Source of the DNA: JBFLVQ01 sp040758525 | GTDB lineage: Bacteria > Acidobacteriota > Blastocatellia > Chloracidobacteriales > JADJPF01 | Direction of reading: 5' to 3' | Assembly: GCA_040758525.1 (NCBI GenBank) | Contig: JBFLVQ010000067.1 | Location: forward strand, 1-23,804 | DNA: 23,804 bases | Shown here: positions 7,609 through 16,600 of the stretch, piece by piece | Layout: each line of letters starts with the position of its first letter | How positions within the stretch are numbered: the first letter of the stretch is position 1 | Program-made: the position numbers and the translations under genes | Notes under the pieces: model-generated | The model's database searches: none | Seen by the model: the letters and a program-made list of their open reading frames with translations, nothing else | What the model was told of the DNA's origin: nothing

Positions 7609-7637
7609 ATAATATCAAAGAGGTAAAAAGGCGTCAA
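7609..7637 (-). promoter_or_regulatory. Sigma70-type promoter of the 104-residue gene
   Basis: Reading leftward, TTGACG (complement of 7632-7637) and TATTAT (complement of 7609-7614) are spaced by 17 bases, each matching consensus at five of six positions. Transcription should start near 7602, giving a leader of about 55 bases. Confidence 0.68.
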
Positions 7638-7697
7638 GAGCAAATTGGGAGGGGATAAAGCGATAAAGGCAAGCTGGTAAGAGGTGACAAGAACGCC

Positions 7698-7727
7698 TTG
7701 ACAGTAGTTCAAAAGCAAGATCATAAT
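7698..7727 (+). promoter_or_regulatory. Promoter of the tRNA-Lys/tRNA-Glu unit
   Basis: A consensus -35 TTGACA (7698-7703) is followed after 18 bases by CATAAT (7722-7727). The start would be near 7734, about 70 bases ahead of the mature tRNA-Lys end. No other good promoter precedes the tRNAs. Confidence 0.65.
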
Positions 7728-7804
7728 TAGCTTTTGGCTTAGCAAGGAAATTCTTAATTTTCGTCTTGTTGTAAGGGAAAGCCTCTGCTTGCCAAGTTCG
7801 GAAA

Positions 7805-7877
7805 GGGCCGTTAGCTCAGCAGGTAGAGCATCTGGCTTTTAACCAGAGGGTCGCTGGTTCGAGCCCAGCACGGCTCA
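7805..7877 (+). tRNA. tRNA-Lys (anticodon TTT)
   Basis: A full cloverleaf folds by eye. The acceptor GGGCCGT (7805-7811) pairs with ACGGCTC (7870-7876). The D-stem is GCTC/GAGC. The anticodon stem TCTGG/CCAGA encloses loop CTTTTAA with anticodon TTT at 7838-7840. The T-stem GCTGG/CCAGC encloses TTCGAGC. The discriminator is A (7877). CCA is not encoded; the next bases are GTC, so it must be added after transcription. Confidence 0.96.
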
Positions 7878-7895
7878 GTCTTACGTATTGACAAA

Positions 7896-7973
7896 GTCTC
7901 GGTCGTCTAGCCCGGCCTAGGACACCGCCCTTTCACGGCGGCAACACGGGTTCGAATCCCGTCCGAGACGCCA
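7896..7973 (+). tRNA. tRNA-Glu (anticodon TTC), CCA encoded
   Basis: The acceptor GTCTCGG (7896-7902) pairs with CCGAGAC (7963-7969). The anticodon stem CCGCC/GGCGG encloses loop CTTTCAC with anticodon TTC at 7932-7934. The T-loop TTCGAAT lies between CGGG and CCCG. The discriminator is G (7970), and CCA follows at 7971-7973. It lies 18 bases after tRNA-Lys and is probably cotranscribed. Unlike its neighbour it encodes its own CCA. Confidence 0.96.
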
Positions 7974-7991
7974 AATTTATTAAACCACAGT

Positions 7992-8064
7992 GGCTGTTCT
8001 GCGCTACGTTTTCCTGAATGCGGTAATAATGAGGAAACGCGACCGGGAACAGCCTTTCTTTCTT
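7992..8064 (+). terminator. Long hairpin with T-rich tail after tRNA-Glu
   Basis: GGCTGTTC (7992-7999) pairs perfectly with GAACAGCC (8047-8054), and TTTCTTTCTT follows at once (8055-8064). A second inner helix, CGTTTTCCT (8007-8015) with AGGAAACG (8032-8039) and one bulged T, lies inside. This fits rho-independent termination of the tRNA transcript. The stem-to-stem distance is long for a terminator, and the next gene starts 37 bases later without an obvious promoter, so an attenuator is also possible. Confidence 0.6.
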
Positions 8065-8101
8065 CATACAGAAAAATTATTGATTAAGGAGTAGAGAGTG
8101 G

Positions 8102-9781
8102 ATGTTTGTCACTAGCCATAATATGTCACGCCTACTCGCGATGGCGGTATTATTTATCCTCTTACTTTTTATTAGACAGCCCCAGCAAGCCTATACAGGT
8201 GATACAGTATTGACCCTTCCCTTTGAAAATATTTCTGGACAGCCTGAATACAACTGGATTGGTGAAGGCTTTTCACTTACGCTAGCGGGATTGCTGAACA
8301 ATTCTGGACTAATGCCGCTCGATATTGAGGAGCGTAATCTTGCTTATGAGCGATTAGGGCTCTCAACAACAGCAATTCTCACACGTGCTACAGCAATCAA
8401 GATAGGTGAGAAGGCCGGCGCAGATCTATTAGTGGTTGGCACTTACAATATTTCTGGTGAAGGTAAAGGACGTACCATCTCGATCACGACGCGCGTTATA
8501 GATCTACGTGAAGGTCGTGCAATAGGCAATGATTATACTTTTAGTGGCCCTATTGGCGAACTACAGATTATGCAGGGGAAGCTAGCCTGGGAGATCCTTT
8601 ATCAACGTAACTCTGCGCTTCCTTTTTCGCGAGATCAATTGATCAAAAAGGCGACTGCAATTCCGCCTGGTGCATTTGAGAGCTATATCAAGTCGCTTAT
8701 GACACCAAACAAGGAAGATAAAGTTAAATTCCTTTTCCGTGCCCTCTCCGAATACCAACAGAGCAGTCCTGGACAGTATGCACAAGCGATCTTTGCCCTT
8801 GGCCATCTATACTACGATGATGGTAATTACAAAGACGCATTGAAATGGCTAGAGAAGGTTAGTGAAAAAGATAGTATCTACTTAGAAGCACGCTTCTACT
8901 GTGGAGTAGCTTATCTACAACTTGGCGAAACAGAGAAAGCGGACGCAGTTTTTAAGCAGCTTATTGGCGATCTACCACTTTATGAAGTGTTCAATAATTC
9001 TGCTGTTAATGAATTAAAAAAAGGTTCATTTGATGAGGCAGCGCGTCTACTAGGTATGGCGTTGCAAGCTGCTCCACGTGATGAAGATGTGCTTTTCAAT
9101 TATGGCTATGCGCTCTGGCGTGCTGGTAAATATACTGCGGCAGCAAATCAGTTGAATCAATTGGTACGCCATCAAGGCAAAGATGGTCAAGCCTACTATC
9201 TACTTGCCAAGAGCTTAGAGCAGATGAACCAGAAGACTGAAGCAGCCACAGCACTTGATGAGGCAAAGAAACATTTGGCTGATTTTGCAAAATGGGAGAC
9301 AGCCGGTAAAGTGCCACAAATTGCTCGTATCAAGAATCATTTTAGTCGTGCTGCTTATCAAAGATGGCGTGCCAGCCGAGAGGCTGGCAAAGTCGCGACA
9401 ATGATTAATTCCCAAGCTCAGCAGGCAGAAATACTATTTGCTCGTGCACAAGGCTTCTTTCTTGCCAATAGGGATACAGAAGCTGTCGCAACTTTGGCAC
9501 AACTATTACAAATTACCCCTGATAATGCTGAAGCACACCTATTGATGGGTCGTATACAAGAGCGGCGCGGAGATCTAGACGGCGCCATCAACTCCCTTAA
9601 AGCGGCAGTTTTCTGGAACGTTAAACTCTTATCTGCACATATTCTATTAGGGCGCATCTATCTGCAGCAGAACAATCGTACACAGGCAGAATATCATTTG
9701 AAGAAAGCGCTTGAGATTAATCCACAAGATCGTGATGCGCTAGCACTGGAGCGCTTGCTCGCTCCTGTTAAGCCAAAGTGA
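8102..9781 (+). CDS. Membrane-targeted TPR protein with TolB/FlgO-like N-terminal domain
   Basis: This 559-residue protein is predicted to be exported or membrane-anchored. Residues 8-25 (MSRLLAMAVLFILLLFI region) form a signal peptide or anchor. Residues 33-150 (VLTLPFENISGQ, WIGEGFSLTLAGLL, ADLLVVGTYNISG) resemble the TolB-N/FlgO-like fold often found ahead of TPR arrays. From about residue 210 to the end there are repeated TPR helices, clearest at YAQAIFALGHLYYDDGNYKDAL, DVLFNYGYALWRAGKYTAA and AHILLGRIYLQQNNRTQAEYH. A scaffold or envelope-assembly role is inferred. ATG 8102 is preceded by AAGGAG at 8086-8091. The stop overlaps the next gene's GTG (GTGA), indicating translational coupling. 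There is no clear promoter between the tRNA hairpin and this start. Confidence 0.85.
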   Translation: MFVTSHNMSRLLAMAVLFILLLFIRQPQQAYTGDTVLTLPFENISGQPEYNWIGEGFSLTLAGLLNNSGLMPLDIEERNLAYERLGLSTTAILTRATAIKIGEKAGADLLVVGTYNISGEGKGRTISITTRVIDLREGRAIGNDYTFSGPIGELQIMQGKLAWEILYQRNSALPFSRDQLIKKATAIPPGAFESYIKSLMTPNKEDKVKFLFRALSEYQQSSPGQYAQAIFALGHLYYDDGNYKDALKWLEKVSEKDSIYLEARFYCGVAYLQLGETEKADAVFKQLIGDLPLYEVFNNSAVNELKKGSFDEAARLLGMALQAAPRDEDVLFNYGYALWRAGKYTAAANQLNQLVRHQGKDGQAYYLLAKSLEQMNQKTEAATALDEAKKHLADFAKWETAGKVPQIARIKNHFSRAAYQRWRASREAGKVATMINSQAQQAEILFARAQGFFLANRDTEAVATLAQLLQITPDNAEAHLLMGRIQERRGDLDGAINSLKAAVFWNVKLLSAHILLGRIYLQQNNRTQAEYHLKKALEINPQDRDALALERLLAPVKPK

Positions 9782-10095
9782 AGCTATTACTAATCCTACT
9801 TATTATCCTCCCAGCAATACTCTTGCTAGGACTACTATTACGTATTGTCTACGCCTCCCATCACCAGAAAAAACTTACTAATACTAAGATGCAGACGCCT
9901 GTTGGACTCATTGGCATTGCTGAGACAGAGCTAAACTTGGAAGGTTTAGTGCTAATCAATAATGAGATCTGGCGAGCTTCAGCTACCTCTACGATTGCTG
10001 CTGGTAAGCCTGTTCGTGTGATTGCTGCCCAGGGTGTCTATCTACTGGTCGAACCCTCAGAAGCCATTGACAATAAGATCTACACATTGGTATAA
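9778..10095 (+). CDS. NfeD-like small membrane protein
   Basis: This 105-residue protein has one strongly hydrophobic N-terminal helix (LLLILLIILPAILLLGLLLRIVY). A small beta-rich domain follows with the pattern TPVGLIGIAETEL...GLVLINNEIWRASA...GKPVRVIAAQGVYLLVEP. That pattern is the OB-fold of NfeD C-terminal domains, in which a conserved G-x-G opens the domain and VxVxxxxGxxLxVxP closes it. NfeD proteins usually partner stomatin-like membrane proteins; none is in this window. The GTG start at 9778 overlaps the previous stop by four bases and lacks a ribosome site, so translation is probably coupled to the TPR gene. Confidence 0.75.
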   Translation: MKLLLILLIILPAILLLGLLLRIVYASHHQKKLTNTKMQTPVGLIGIAETELNLEGLVLINNEIWRASATSTIAAGKPVRVIAAQGVYLLVEPSEAIDNKIYTLV

Positions 10096-10110
10096 CACCA
10101 ATATTTTGTA

Positions 10111-10139
10111 TTGCAATAGCATGATCAACCCGATATTAT
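10111..10139 (+). promoter_or_regulatory. Candidate promoter of the SPOR-domain gene
   Basis: TTGCAA (10111-10116) and TATTAT (10134-10139) are spaced by 17 bases. The -10 overlaps an ATG at 10138, so that ATG cannot be the start of the mRNA made here. This agrees with initiation at GTG 10174. The -35 matches at only four of six positions. Confidence 0.5.
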
Positions 10140-10173
10140 GGGTAAAATCAGAAAAATTGGTCAGAGGTGCGAA

Positions 10174-10719
10174 GTGAGCAGCGAGCGGACACGTGAGCAA
10201 GGATTATGGAGCGGACGGCAGATAGTCGCAGTCTTCAGCCTATTGACGATACTATGTATAGGATTTTACTCATTGGGTCTTTATATAGGTCGTTGGTCAA
10301 ATGCACCAGCCGTCTCTGCGGCTGATGCCGAACCCACAGCGCGCTCACAATCAGGACAAGCTTATAGTGTTAGCGCTGCAGATACCAACACAACATTAGC
10401 AACACTACCAGAGATAGCTCAGACTGGTGATAAATACACGGTGCAGGTAGCCACCACAGCAACAGAGAAGGATGCCAGCGAGCTAGTGCAGAAATTGCGT
10501 CAAAGCGGGTTTGATAGTGCTCATCTAGTAACAGCACAGGCAGCACAAGCCGATATAGAGGCCAACTCTTATACGGTATTTGTTGGTCCTTACAATCTAG
10601 AAACCGCCCACCAAGTAGCAGAAGAATTACAGCGTGAGCACAGCTTTTCAGATGTTAAGGTGATCCCGCATCAGCCCGAGAATAGCGTGTCAGAAGCGGA
10701 TACTCAACCCCTACAATGA
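10174..10719 (+). CDS. SPOR-domain protein with one membrane anchor
   Basis: This bitopic inner-membrane protein has 181 residues. A short cytoplasmic N-terminus is followed by one membrane helix (IVAVFSLLTILCIGFYSLGLYIG) and an Ala/Ser/Thr-rich linker. The C-terminal SPOR domain has KYTVQVATTATEKDASELVQKLRQSGF and YTVFVGPYNLETAHQVAEEL. SPOR domains bind glycan strands stripped of stem peptides, typically at the division septum. The start is placed at GTG 10174 because AGAGG (10163-10167) lies six bases upstream. The upstream in-frame ATG 10138 has no ribosome site and overlaps the -10 box. It sits between the NfeD-like gene and lnt, in an envelope-related cluster. Confidence 0.85.
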   Translation: MSSERTREQGLWSGRQIVAVFSLLTILCIGFYSLGLYIGRWSNAPAVSAADAEPTARSQSGQAYSVSAADTNTTLATLPEIAQTGDKYTVQVATTATEKDASELVQKLRQSGFDSAHLVTAQAAQADIEANSYTVFVGPYNLETAHQVAEELQREHSFSDVKVIPHQPENSVSEADTQPLQ

Positions 10720-10763
10720 ATTGAACTAAGCTTAAGCTAATAGGAAGCTTTGGGTTCTCTGCT

Positions 10764-10818
10764 TTTAGTTGAATGACATACTACCTTGAGTTAGATTTCA
10801 TTTAGGCACTCAACTAAA
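10764..10818 (+). repeat. Inverted repeat in the lnt leader with competing pairing
   Basis: TTTAGTTGA (10764-10772) and TCAACTAAA (10810-10818) are perfect 9-bp inverted arms. TTGAGT (10786-10791) can instead pair with ACTCAA (10808-10813), which overlaps the right arm, so the two hairpins exclude each other. A weak promoter pair (TTGAAT 10769-10774, TAGATT 10792-10797) lies between the arms. Function is unknown. Confidence 0.4.
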
Positions 10819-10828
10819 TCAGATATCA

Positions 10829-12496
10829 GTGCCTGTAATAATCGCGCTCAAGAGGTGGGTCATCGCCAAGCGAGCTTCAACACAGACTACTCCCGCAATC
10901 CATTTTCAGCAAAATTTGCGCGGGCATATCTTCCGGATTAGCCTTAGCCTAATTTCCGCCGCGCTATTGGTATTATCTTTTCCAGATTACAACCTTTGGT
11001 ATTTGGCTTGGGTAGCGTTTGTGCCTTTGCTCGGCGCACTGGCAATTACACCCAGTGTGCGGCAAGGCATAATGCTGGGGTTGTTATTTGGCATCAGTTT
11101 CTTTTATGGCGCTTGTTATTGGATTACCTATCCTATGATCCACTATGGTGGGTTTACACCATTGCTTGCTTACAGTCTCGTTATAATACCGACCGCGGTG
11201 ATAGGTCTTTTTGTCGCTCTTTTTGCTGGCACACTAGTCAGGCTACTACAGCAATTTGGCATCTGGGCAATGCTGGCGGCGCCACTATTATGGGCTGCGA
11301 CAGAATATTTGCGCTTTCATATAACCAACATGGGTTGGAATTCGCTAGGTTATTCTCAGAGCTTTCAGCCTACTATAATCTGGCCAGCCCGCTTTGGCGG
11401 CGTCTATCTTGTTAGTGCATTAATCCTACTGGTTAATGCACTAGTAGCATTAGGAATATTGCGATTAGTTCGCCAGCGTAGTTATCGCGCCCTGATCGGC
11501 TCTTTAGCAGCAGCGACTGCCATCTGTTTAGCCATAATGTTACTAGCGTCTCACACGCCTGTGGGTGAGCCAGGTGGTGAAAAGTTAGCGGTTTTAGCAG
11601 TACAAGGGAATGCTCCGGTGGGTGATCATTCTGTTAAGGTAGAGCAAGAGAGTCTAGCCCGACAATTGAGATTAACTAGAGAGAATATCCCTAGCACAAA
11701 GCCTAGCCTGGTAGTATGGCCAGAAGCGCCCTTTTACTTTCCTTATGATACTAATGAAGATTTACGACGTGAGTTTGGCGAGTTTGCCCGTCGACATCAA
11801 ATCTACTTACTTATCAATGCTAGTACAGGCGAGAAAGAGGAAGATTTCTATAATAGTATAGTAGTCATAGGGCCAACTGGCGAACGCGTTGGGCAGTATG
11901 ATAAAATTCAGCTCTTGCCATTTGGGGAATACGTGCCGCTTCGCAACTATCTGCCATTTGGTAGTTACCTTACTGCGTTAGTAGGCGATTTCCGCGCCGG
12001 CAATAGATACTCTCTACTCCAGGTTGAAGGGTATAAATTAGGCGCGTTTATCTGTTTTGAATCGGTCTTTCCCGAGATTTCGCGAGAAATGGCGCGAGCT
12101 GGTGCAATGGCATATATCAATATTGCCGACGATGCCTGGCTAGGACCGACGCCTGTGGCCCGTCAGCATTTGGCGCATGTGATTATGCGTGCGGTTGAGA
12201 CAGGAAGGCCAATTTTACGCGTGACCAATACCGGTATCTCAGCGTATATTGCTGCCGACGGGCAAGTACAAGACGAGACGCCCCTATTCGAAAGTGCCAT
12301 TACCCATTGGCAGATCGTTAAGGGAGCGCCAACTGTGCTCACCTTCTATACACGTTGCGGCGATCTATTCGCACAAACTAGTCTAGCCATCACGATAATG
12401 TTGTTGATGGCAAGCTGGGCGCGTCTGCGAGTTAGGCTGCAAGGAGTTCTAAAAAGGGGAAAAAATTATGCTAGAGGAACTGAAACAGAAGTATGA
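10829..12496 (+). CDS. lnt: Apolipoprotein N-acyltransferase Lnt
   Basis: This inner-membrane enzyme transfers an acyl chain to the N-terminal cysteine of lipoproteins, the last step of lipoprotein maturation in Gram-negatives. There are about seven hydrophobic segments in residues 35-245, then a nitrilase-like domain, then a final C-terminal helix. The catalytic triad is present: E299 in VVWPEAPF, K359 in YDKIQLLPFGEYVP and C409 in AFICFESVFPE. Length (555) is slightly above the usual 510-530. The GTG start at 10829 lacks a ribosome site and the first 30 residues look non-conserved, so the true start may be somewhat later. The 3' end overlaps the prfB start by 29 bases. Confidence 0.94.
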   Translation: MPVIIALKRWVIAKRASTQTTPAIHFQQNLRGHIFRISLSLISAALLVLSFPDYNLWYLAWVAFVPLLGALAITPSVRQGIMLGLLFGISFFYGACYWITYPMIHYGGFTPLLAYSLVIIPTAVIGLFVALFAGTLVRLLQQFGIWAMLAAPLLWAATEYLRFHITNMGWNSLGYSQSFQPTIIWPARFGGVYLVSALILLVNALVALGILRLVRQRSYRALIGSLAAATAICLAIMLLASHTPVGEPGGEKLAVLAVQGNAPVGDHSVKVEQESLARQLRLTRENIPSTKPSLVVWPEAPFYFPYDTNEDLRREFGEFARRHQIYLLINASTGEKEEDFYNSIVVIGPTGERVGQYDKIQLLPFGEYVPLRNYLPFGSYLTALVGDFRAGNRYSLLQVEGYKLGAFICFESVFPEISREMARAGAMAYINIADDAWLGPTPVARQHLAHVIMRAVETGRPILRVTNTGISAYIAADGQVQDETPLFESAITHWQIVKGAPTVLTFYTRCGDLFAQTSLAITIMLLMASWARLRVRLQGVLKRGKNYARGTETEV

Positions 12497-13602
12497 AGAG
12501 TATAAACCGCGGGTCAGCGAATTAAGGAGGTTCCTTTGATGTTGATACCAAACGCGCACAACTAGCGCGTATAGAAGAGCAGGCGTCAGCGCCTGACTTC
12601 TGGAACGATCAGGCACGTGCGCAACAGGTACTACAGCAGCGCCGTCGGTTGGAAAATAGCATTGAAATGGCTATCAGGCTAGATCGCATGTTGGGCGATA
12701 TCGAAGTGCTACTCGAATTTGCTCAAGAAGATCCTGCTTCCTTGCAAGAGCTACGCAAGACTCTCGATCGACTTAGCGAGGAGCTTGATGAAGCGGAAAT
12801 TCAGATGCTATTTACTGGTCCACATGACAATTCAAATGCCATCGTTGAGATCAATCCAGGCGCCGGTGGTACAGACGCACAAGATTGGGCAGAGATGCTC
12901 TTACGAATGTATCTGCGCTGGGCAGAACGGCATGGATTTAAGGCTGAGTTGCTCGATCAACAGCCTGGCAAAGAGGCAGGCATCAAGTCGGCCACCTTTA
13001 CTGTGAGCGGTGATTACGCCTATGGTTATTTGAAATCGGAAATAGGAGTACATAGGTTAGTGCGATTATCGCCTTTCAATGCAGGTCAGAGCCGTGAGAC
13101 CAGCTTTGCCTCTGTTTCCGTCGTTCCCGAGATTGAAGATGATATAGAGATTGAAATTCTTGACAAAGATCTGCGCATAGATACTTATCGTTCTTCAGGC
13201 GCAGGCGGCCAGCATGTCAATGTTACTGACTCGGCAGTACGTATTACACATCTGCCCACAGGTATTGTGGTAAGCTGTCAGAACCAGCGCTCTCAGCACC
13301 AGAATCGTGATATGGCTTTCAAGATTCTGCGTGCACGCCTCTTCGAATTAGAGATGAAGAAGAAGCGAGAAGAACTGGCCAAGATGGAAGCGGCAAAAAT
13401 GGATATTAGTTTCGGATCCCAGATACGCAATTATGTCCTGCATCCCTACCGACTTGTCAAAGATACCCGCACCAAATACGAGGTTAGCGACGTTGACGCA
13501 GTGTTGGATGGCGATCTAGATGCGTTTATTAGAGAGTACCTGCTACAAGCCTCGCGTCAACAACTGAGCCAGGCAGAAGCAGCTCACGTGAAAGAAAATT
13601 GA
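12468..13602 (+). CDS. prfB: Peptide chain release factor 2 (programmed +1 frameshift)
   Basis: RF2 ends translation at UGA and UAA. The gene is read in two frames. A 23-codon leader from ATG 12468 (AGGGG at 12455-12459 upstream) ends in CTT TGA at 12534-12539. A +1 shift then continues at GAT 12538 to the stop at 13600-13602, giving 377 residues. The shifted frame begins DVDTKRAQLARIEEQ, as RF2 should. The main frame holds the stop-recognition SPF motif (LVRLSPFNAGQSRETSF) and the peptidyl-hydrolysis GGQ (246-248, in SSGAGGQHVNVTDSA). A conventional ORF call would start late, at 12649, and lose the N-terminus. The gene begins within lnt and its stop is 2 bases before the kinase ATG. Confidence 0.97.
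12525..12539 (+). promoter_or_regulatory. RF2 autoregulatory frameshift site
   Basis: An internal Shine-Dalgarno AGGAGG (12525-12530), a three-base spacer TTC, slippery CTT (12534-12536) and in-frame stop TGA (12537-12539) reproduce the E. coli prfB arrangement, including spacer length. Low RF2 lets the ribosome pause at UGA and slip by +1, so RF2 controls its own synthesis. The base after TGA is T, where E. coli has C. Confidence 0.95.
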
Positions 13603-13604
13603 AG

Positions 13605-16600
13605 ATGATAGGAAGTAAGCTGGCTGGTCGTTACGAAATCTTACTAGAATTGGGTCGTGGAGGTATGGGCGCAGTCTATCTCGCCCATGATCCTGTTCTT
13701 GATCGTGATGTTGCAATCAAGGTGATGCCACCCGACCGTATGAGCAAAGATGCTGAAGAGCGGTTTCAGCGTGAAGCGCGTATCATTGCTAAAATGGACC
13801 ATTCCGCAATCGTATCAGTATACGATTTCAATCACCATGATGACCGACTCTTCTTCGTAATGCCATTGGTACATGGTCCAAACTTGCGTACCTTGCTTCA
13901 AGAAAGTGCACTAACTCTCAAAGACATTATTGAAATTGCCATACAAGTAGCTGATGCTCTCGAATACAGCCATACATTAGGGGTAATACACCGTGATATC
14001 AAGCCGGAAAACATTATGGTGGCTCGTGATCCAAACGATTCTGTGCGTGTCAAAGTAATGGATTTTGGTGTAGCCATAGCTTCCACAGAGAATAGGCTTA
14101 CTGAGAGTGGATCGCTGATGGGGACGCTGCCTTATTTAAGTCCTGAACAGGCGAGCGGCCAGGATATTGATGGAAGATCCGATATCTACTCGCTGGGTGC
14201 CGTAATGTATGAATGTTTTACTAGCAAGCCACCCTTTACAGGGGATTGGCAATCAATTCTCTATAACATTCTTTACAAACAGCCCGAGCCATTGCGTGCA
14301 CGTAGCGCTATTGTTGATGAAGAGTTGGAACGAATCATTCTCTATTGTCTGGCTAAGAGTCCAAAAGATCGACCGCAACGTGCGCGTCAAGTATCAGAAG
14401 CTTTTCTACGCTATCGTATGAAGCTGACTGCAGAAGGTGAAACTAGAACCGTTGCCAACCAACCCACGCTTAAGCCTCTACCACTTTCTGCCGAGCCTAC
14501 TTTCATCGGTCGCGAAAAAGAGCTGGCAGAGTTGCAGAAACGTCTGCATACCGTGCTTACTGGTGAATGTCAGCTAGTAGTAATAGGTGGTCAGACTGGT
14601 ATGGGCAAGCGCCGATTGCTTTCAGAATTCGAGCGCTTGGCGGAAATGCGTAAGATACGAGTGCTGCATGGGCGGTTCGTTGAACGGCAAGATCGTGCCT
14701 TTCCCTATCAAGGATTTTGCGAGGTAATACAGGACTATTTTCGTAATCGTAAACACGCCATTGCTAGTGAACTGCCAGACTTTTCTGATCTGTCCCATGA
14801 TCTTGTCTGTCTCTTTCCTATGCTTACAGAAATTACTGGACTGCGCCCAGCAAGTCTGGAGAGCTGTGATATAACAGTTCGTAAAGCAGAGAACAAAACA
14901 TTTATCTTTGAACTGTTGGCCAAAACACTTGCTCGTATCGGTGATGGTAAGCCACTGGTACTGATCCTCAAAGAGATGCATGGCGCTGAGATCTCGATCG
15001 AAGCACTACAATATATCTTTCGGCGACTAGGTCCTACACCAACTTTGATCATAGGTAGTTATCGTACCTCAGAGGTTGATCGTCATCATCCCCTCTTGAA
15101 AATGTTGCGTAACTTCCATGAAGATCCACGGTTTGCTTCTCTCACACTAGGGCCATTCTCACAACCTGAACATCAGCGCTTGCTAGAGTCAGTGCTGGGC
15201 ACCGCGAAAATAAATGATGAGCTATCAAAACATATCTATGAAGCAACCGAAGGCAATCCGCTTTTTATGATGGAGTTTGTTCGTGCATTACGTGAATCAA
15301 ACCATATTAGTAAAGATGCTGCTGGTTATTGGACATTAGCAAGAGGACAGATCTTGGATGCGGTTTTGCCGGTAACCATTCATCAAGTGATCGAGCGTCG
15401 TATGGATGGCCTACCGGAAGAGCATCGTGATATCCTTTCGATCGCTTCGATTCTTGGTAAAACTTTTGAATTTGATGATCTGGATCTGCTATGTGAAGAC
15501 TTCGCCAGTCTTGATGATATGGTCGATGGCTTGGTGCAGGCAGGATTCTTAGAAGAAGACCGTGAATCACGCGGACGTAGATTAAGCTTTGCTAGCGGAG
15601 TGATGCGTGAGGTGCTTTATAGTGGGCTCTCCTATCGTAAACGACGCTCACTACATCGTAAGTATGCACAACTTTTGGAGAAGAATTATGCTGGCCGCCT
15701 AGATCGTATCTACCATAAACTTATGCATCATTTCTCGCTTGGTGATGTTGCTGAGAAGGCGGTCGAATATGGTCTTAAAGTGGCCTCTAAATCACTAGAA
15801 GCTTTTAGCCCAGAAGAGGTAATCAAAGCCGCTAAGACAGCATTAGAGTTTCTCGAAGATGAGAGCTGGAAAGTTGATCGTGCGCTTGAGGGCGAAGCCC
15901 GTACACTACTAGCCGAAGCTTATCGAATGCAAGGTAACCTAGAACACGCAATTAAAGAGACACAGAAGGCAATCACAATCTTTCAACAAGAAGGCATACT
16001 CACTCATACTGTCGCAGCGCTCTTTATGGCGGCAGAAATTGCCTGGACAGATCGACGAATTGATGAGACTAGATATTGGGTTGAACGGGGCCTACAGCTT
16101 GCGCGTGAGGTTGGTGATAGCGAGCGACTAGCTAAGTTTTTAAATTTAGGTGAAAAAGTGGCTAGTTATCGCGGTGAATATGATAAAGCGAACCAATATC
16201 GTAATGAAGCCGAAGGTTTAGGGCAGGGAAATCAGCTTAAAGTAGCGTTCCTCACCAACCAACAGAACAACAAATCGGTTGATAAGATGGGCGAGGTACT
16301 GCTACTGCATGGCGAATACTTAGCTGCGGAAGATGCCTATTTAACTGCGCAGGAGGAGTTACGATTCAAGAGTGAGCATCTATCTGCAGTGGATGAAGCC
16401 AAGTATTTATTAAAATTGGCAAAGTTAGCTCAGAAGCTAGGTCAATATGATGAAGCGCTAGAACGCTGCCTACGTGGCATTGAAATAGTAAAGAATGAGG
16501 ACACTTTACTAAGCGCTTCATTAGAGGCATTGGCAGGTCTTATATGCTGCTCGGCAGGTCTCTATGAGAATGCCCAATTATGGATTAATCGTGGACTGGC

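Noticed and set aside
7628..7699. AAGGCGT/ACGCCTT inverted repeat flanking the divergent promoters
   Set aside because: Seven bases 58 apart, each arm overlapping or touching a -35 element; similarity of the two promoters explains it.
12537..12539. TGA in prfB as evidence of a pseudogene or recoded UGA
   Set aside because: The surrounding AGGAGG-TTC-CTT-TGA is the standard RF2 +1 frameshift cassette and the downstream frame is intact RF2.
14622..15052. Two overlapping leftward frames opposite the kinase gene
   Set aside because: They lie inside the continuous ATPase-like coding region and show no protein-like conservation pattern or start signals.
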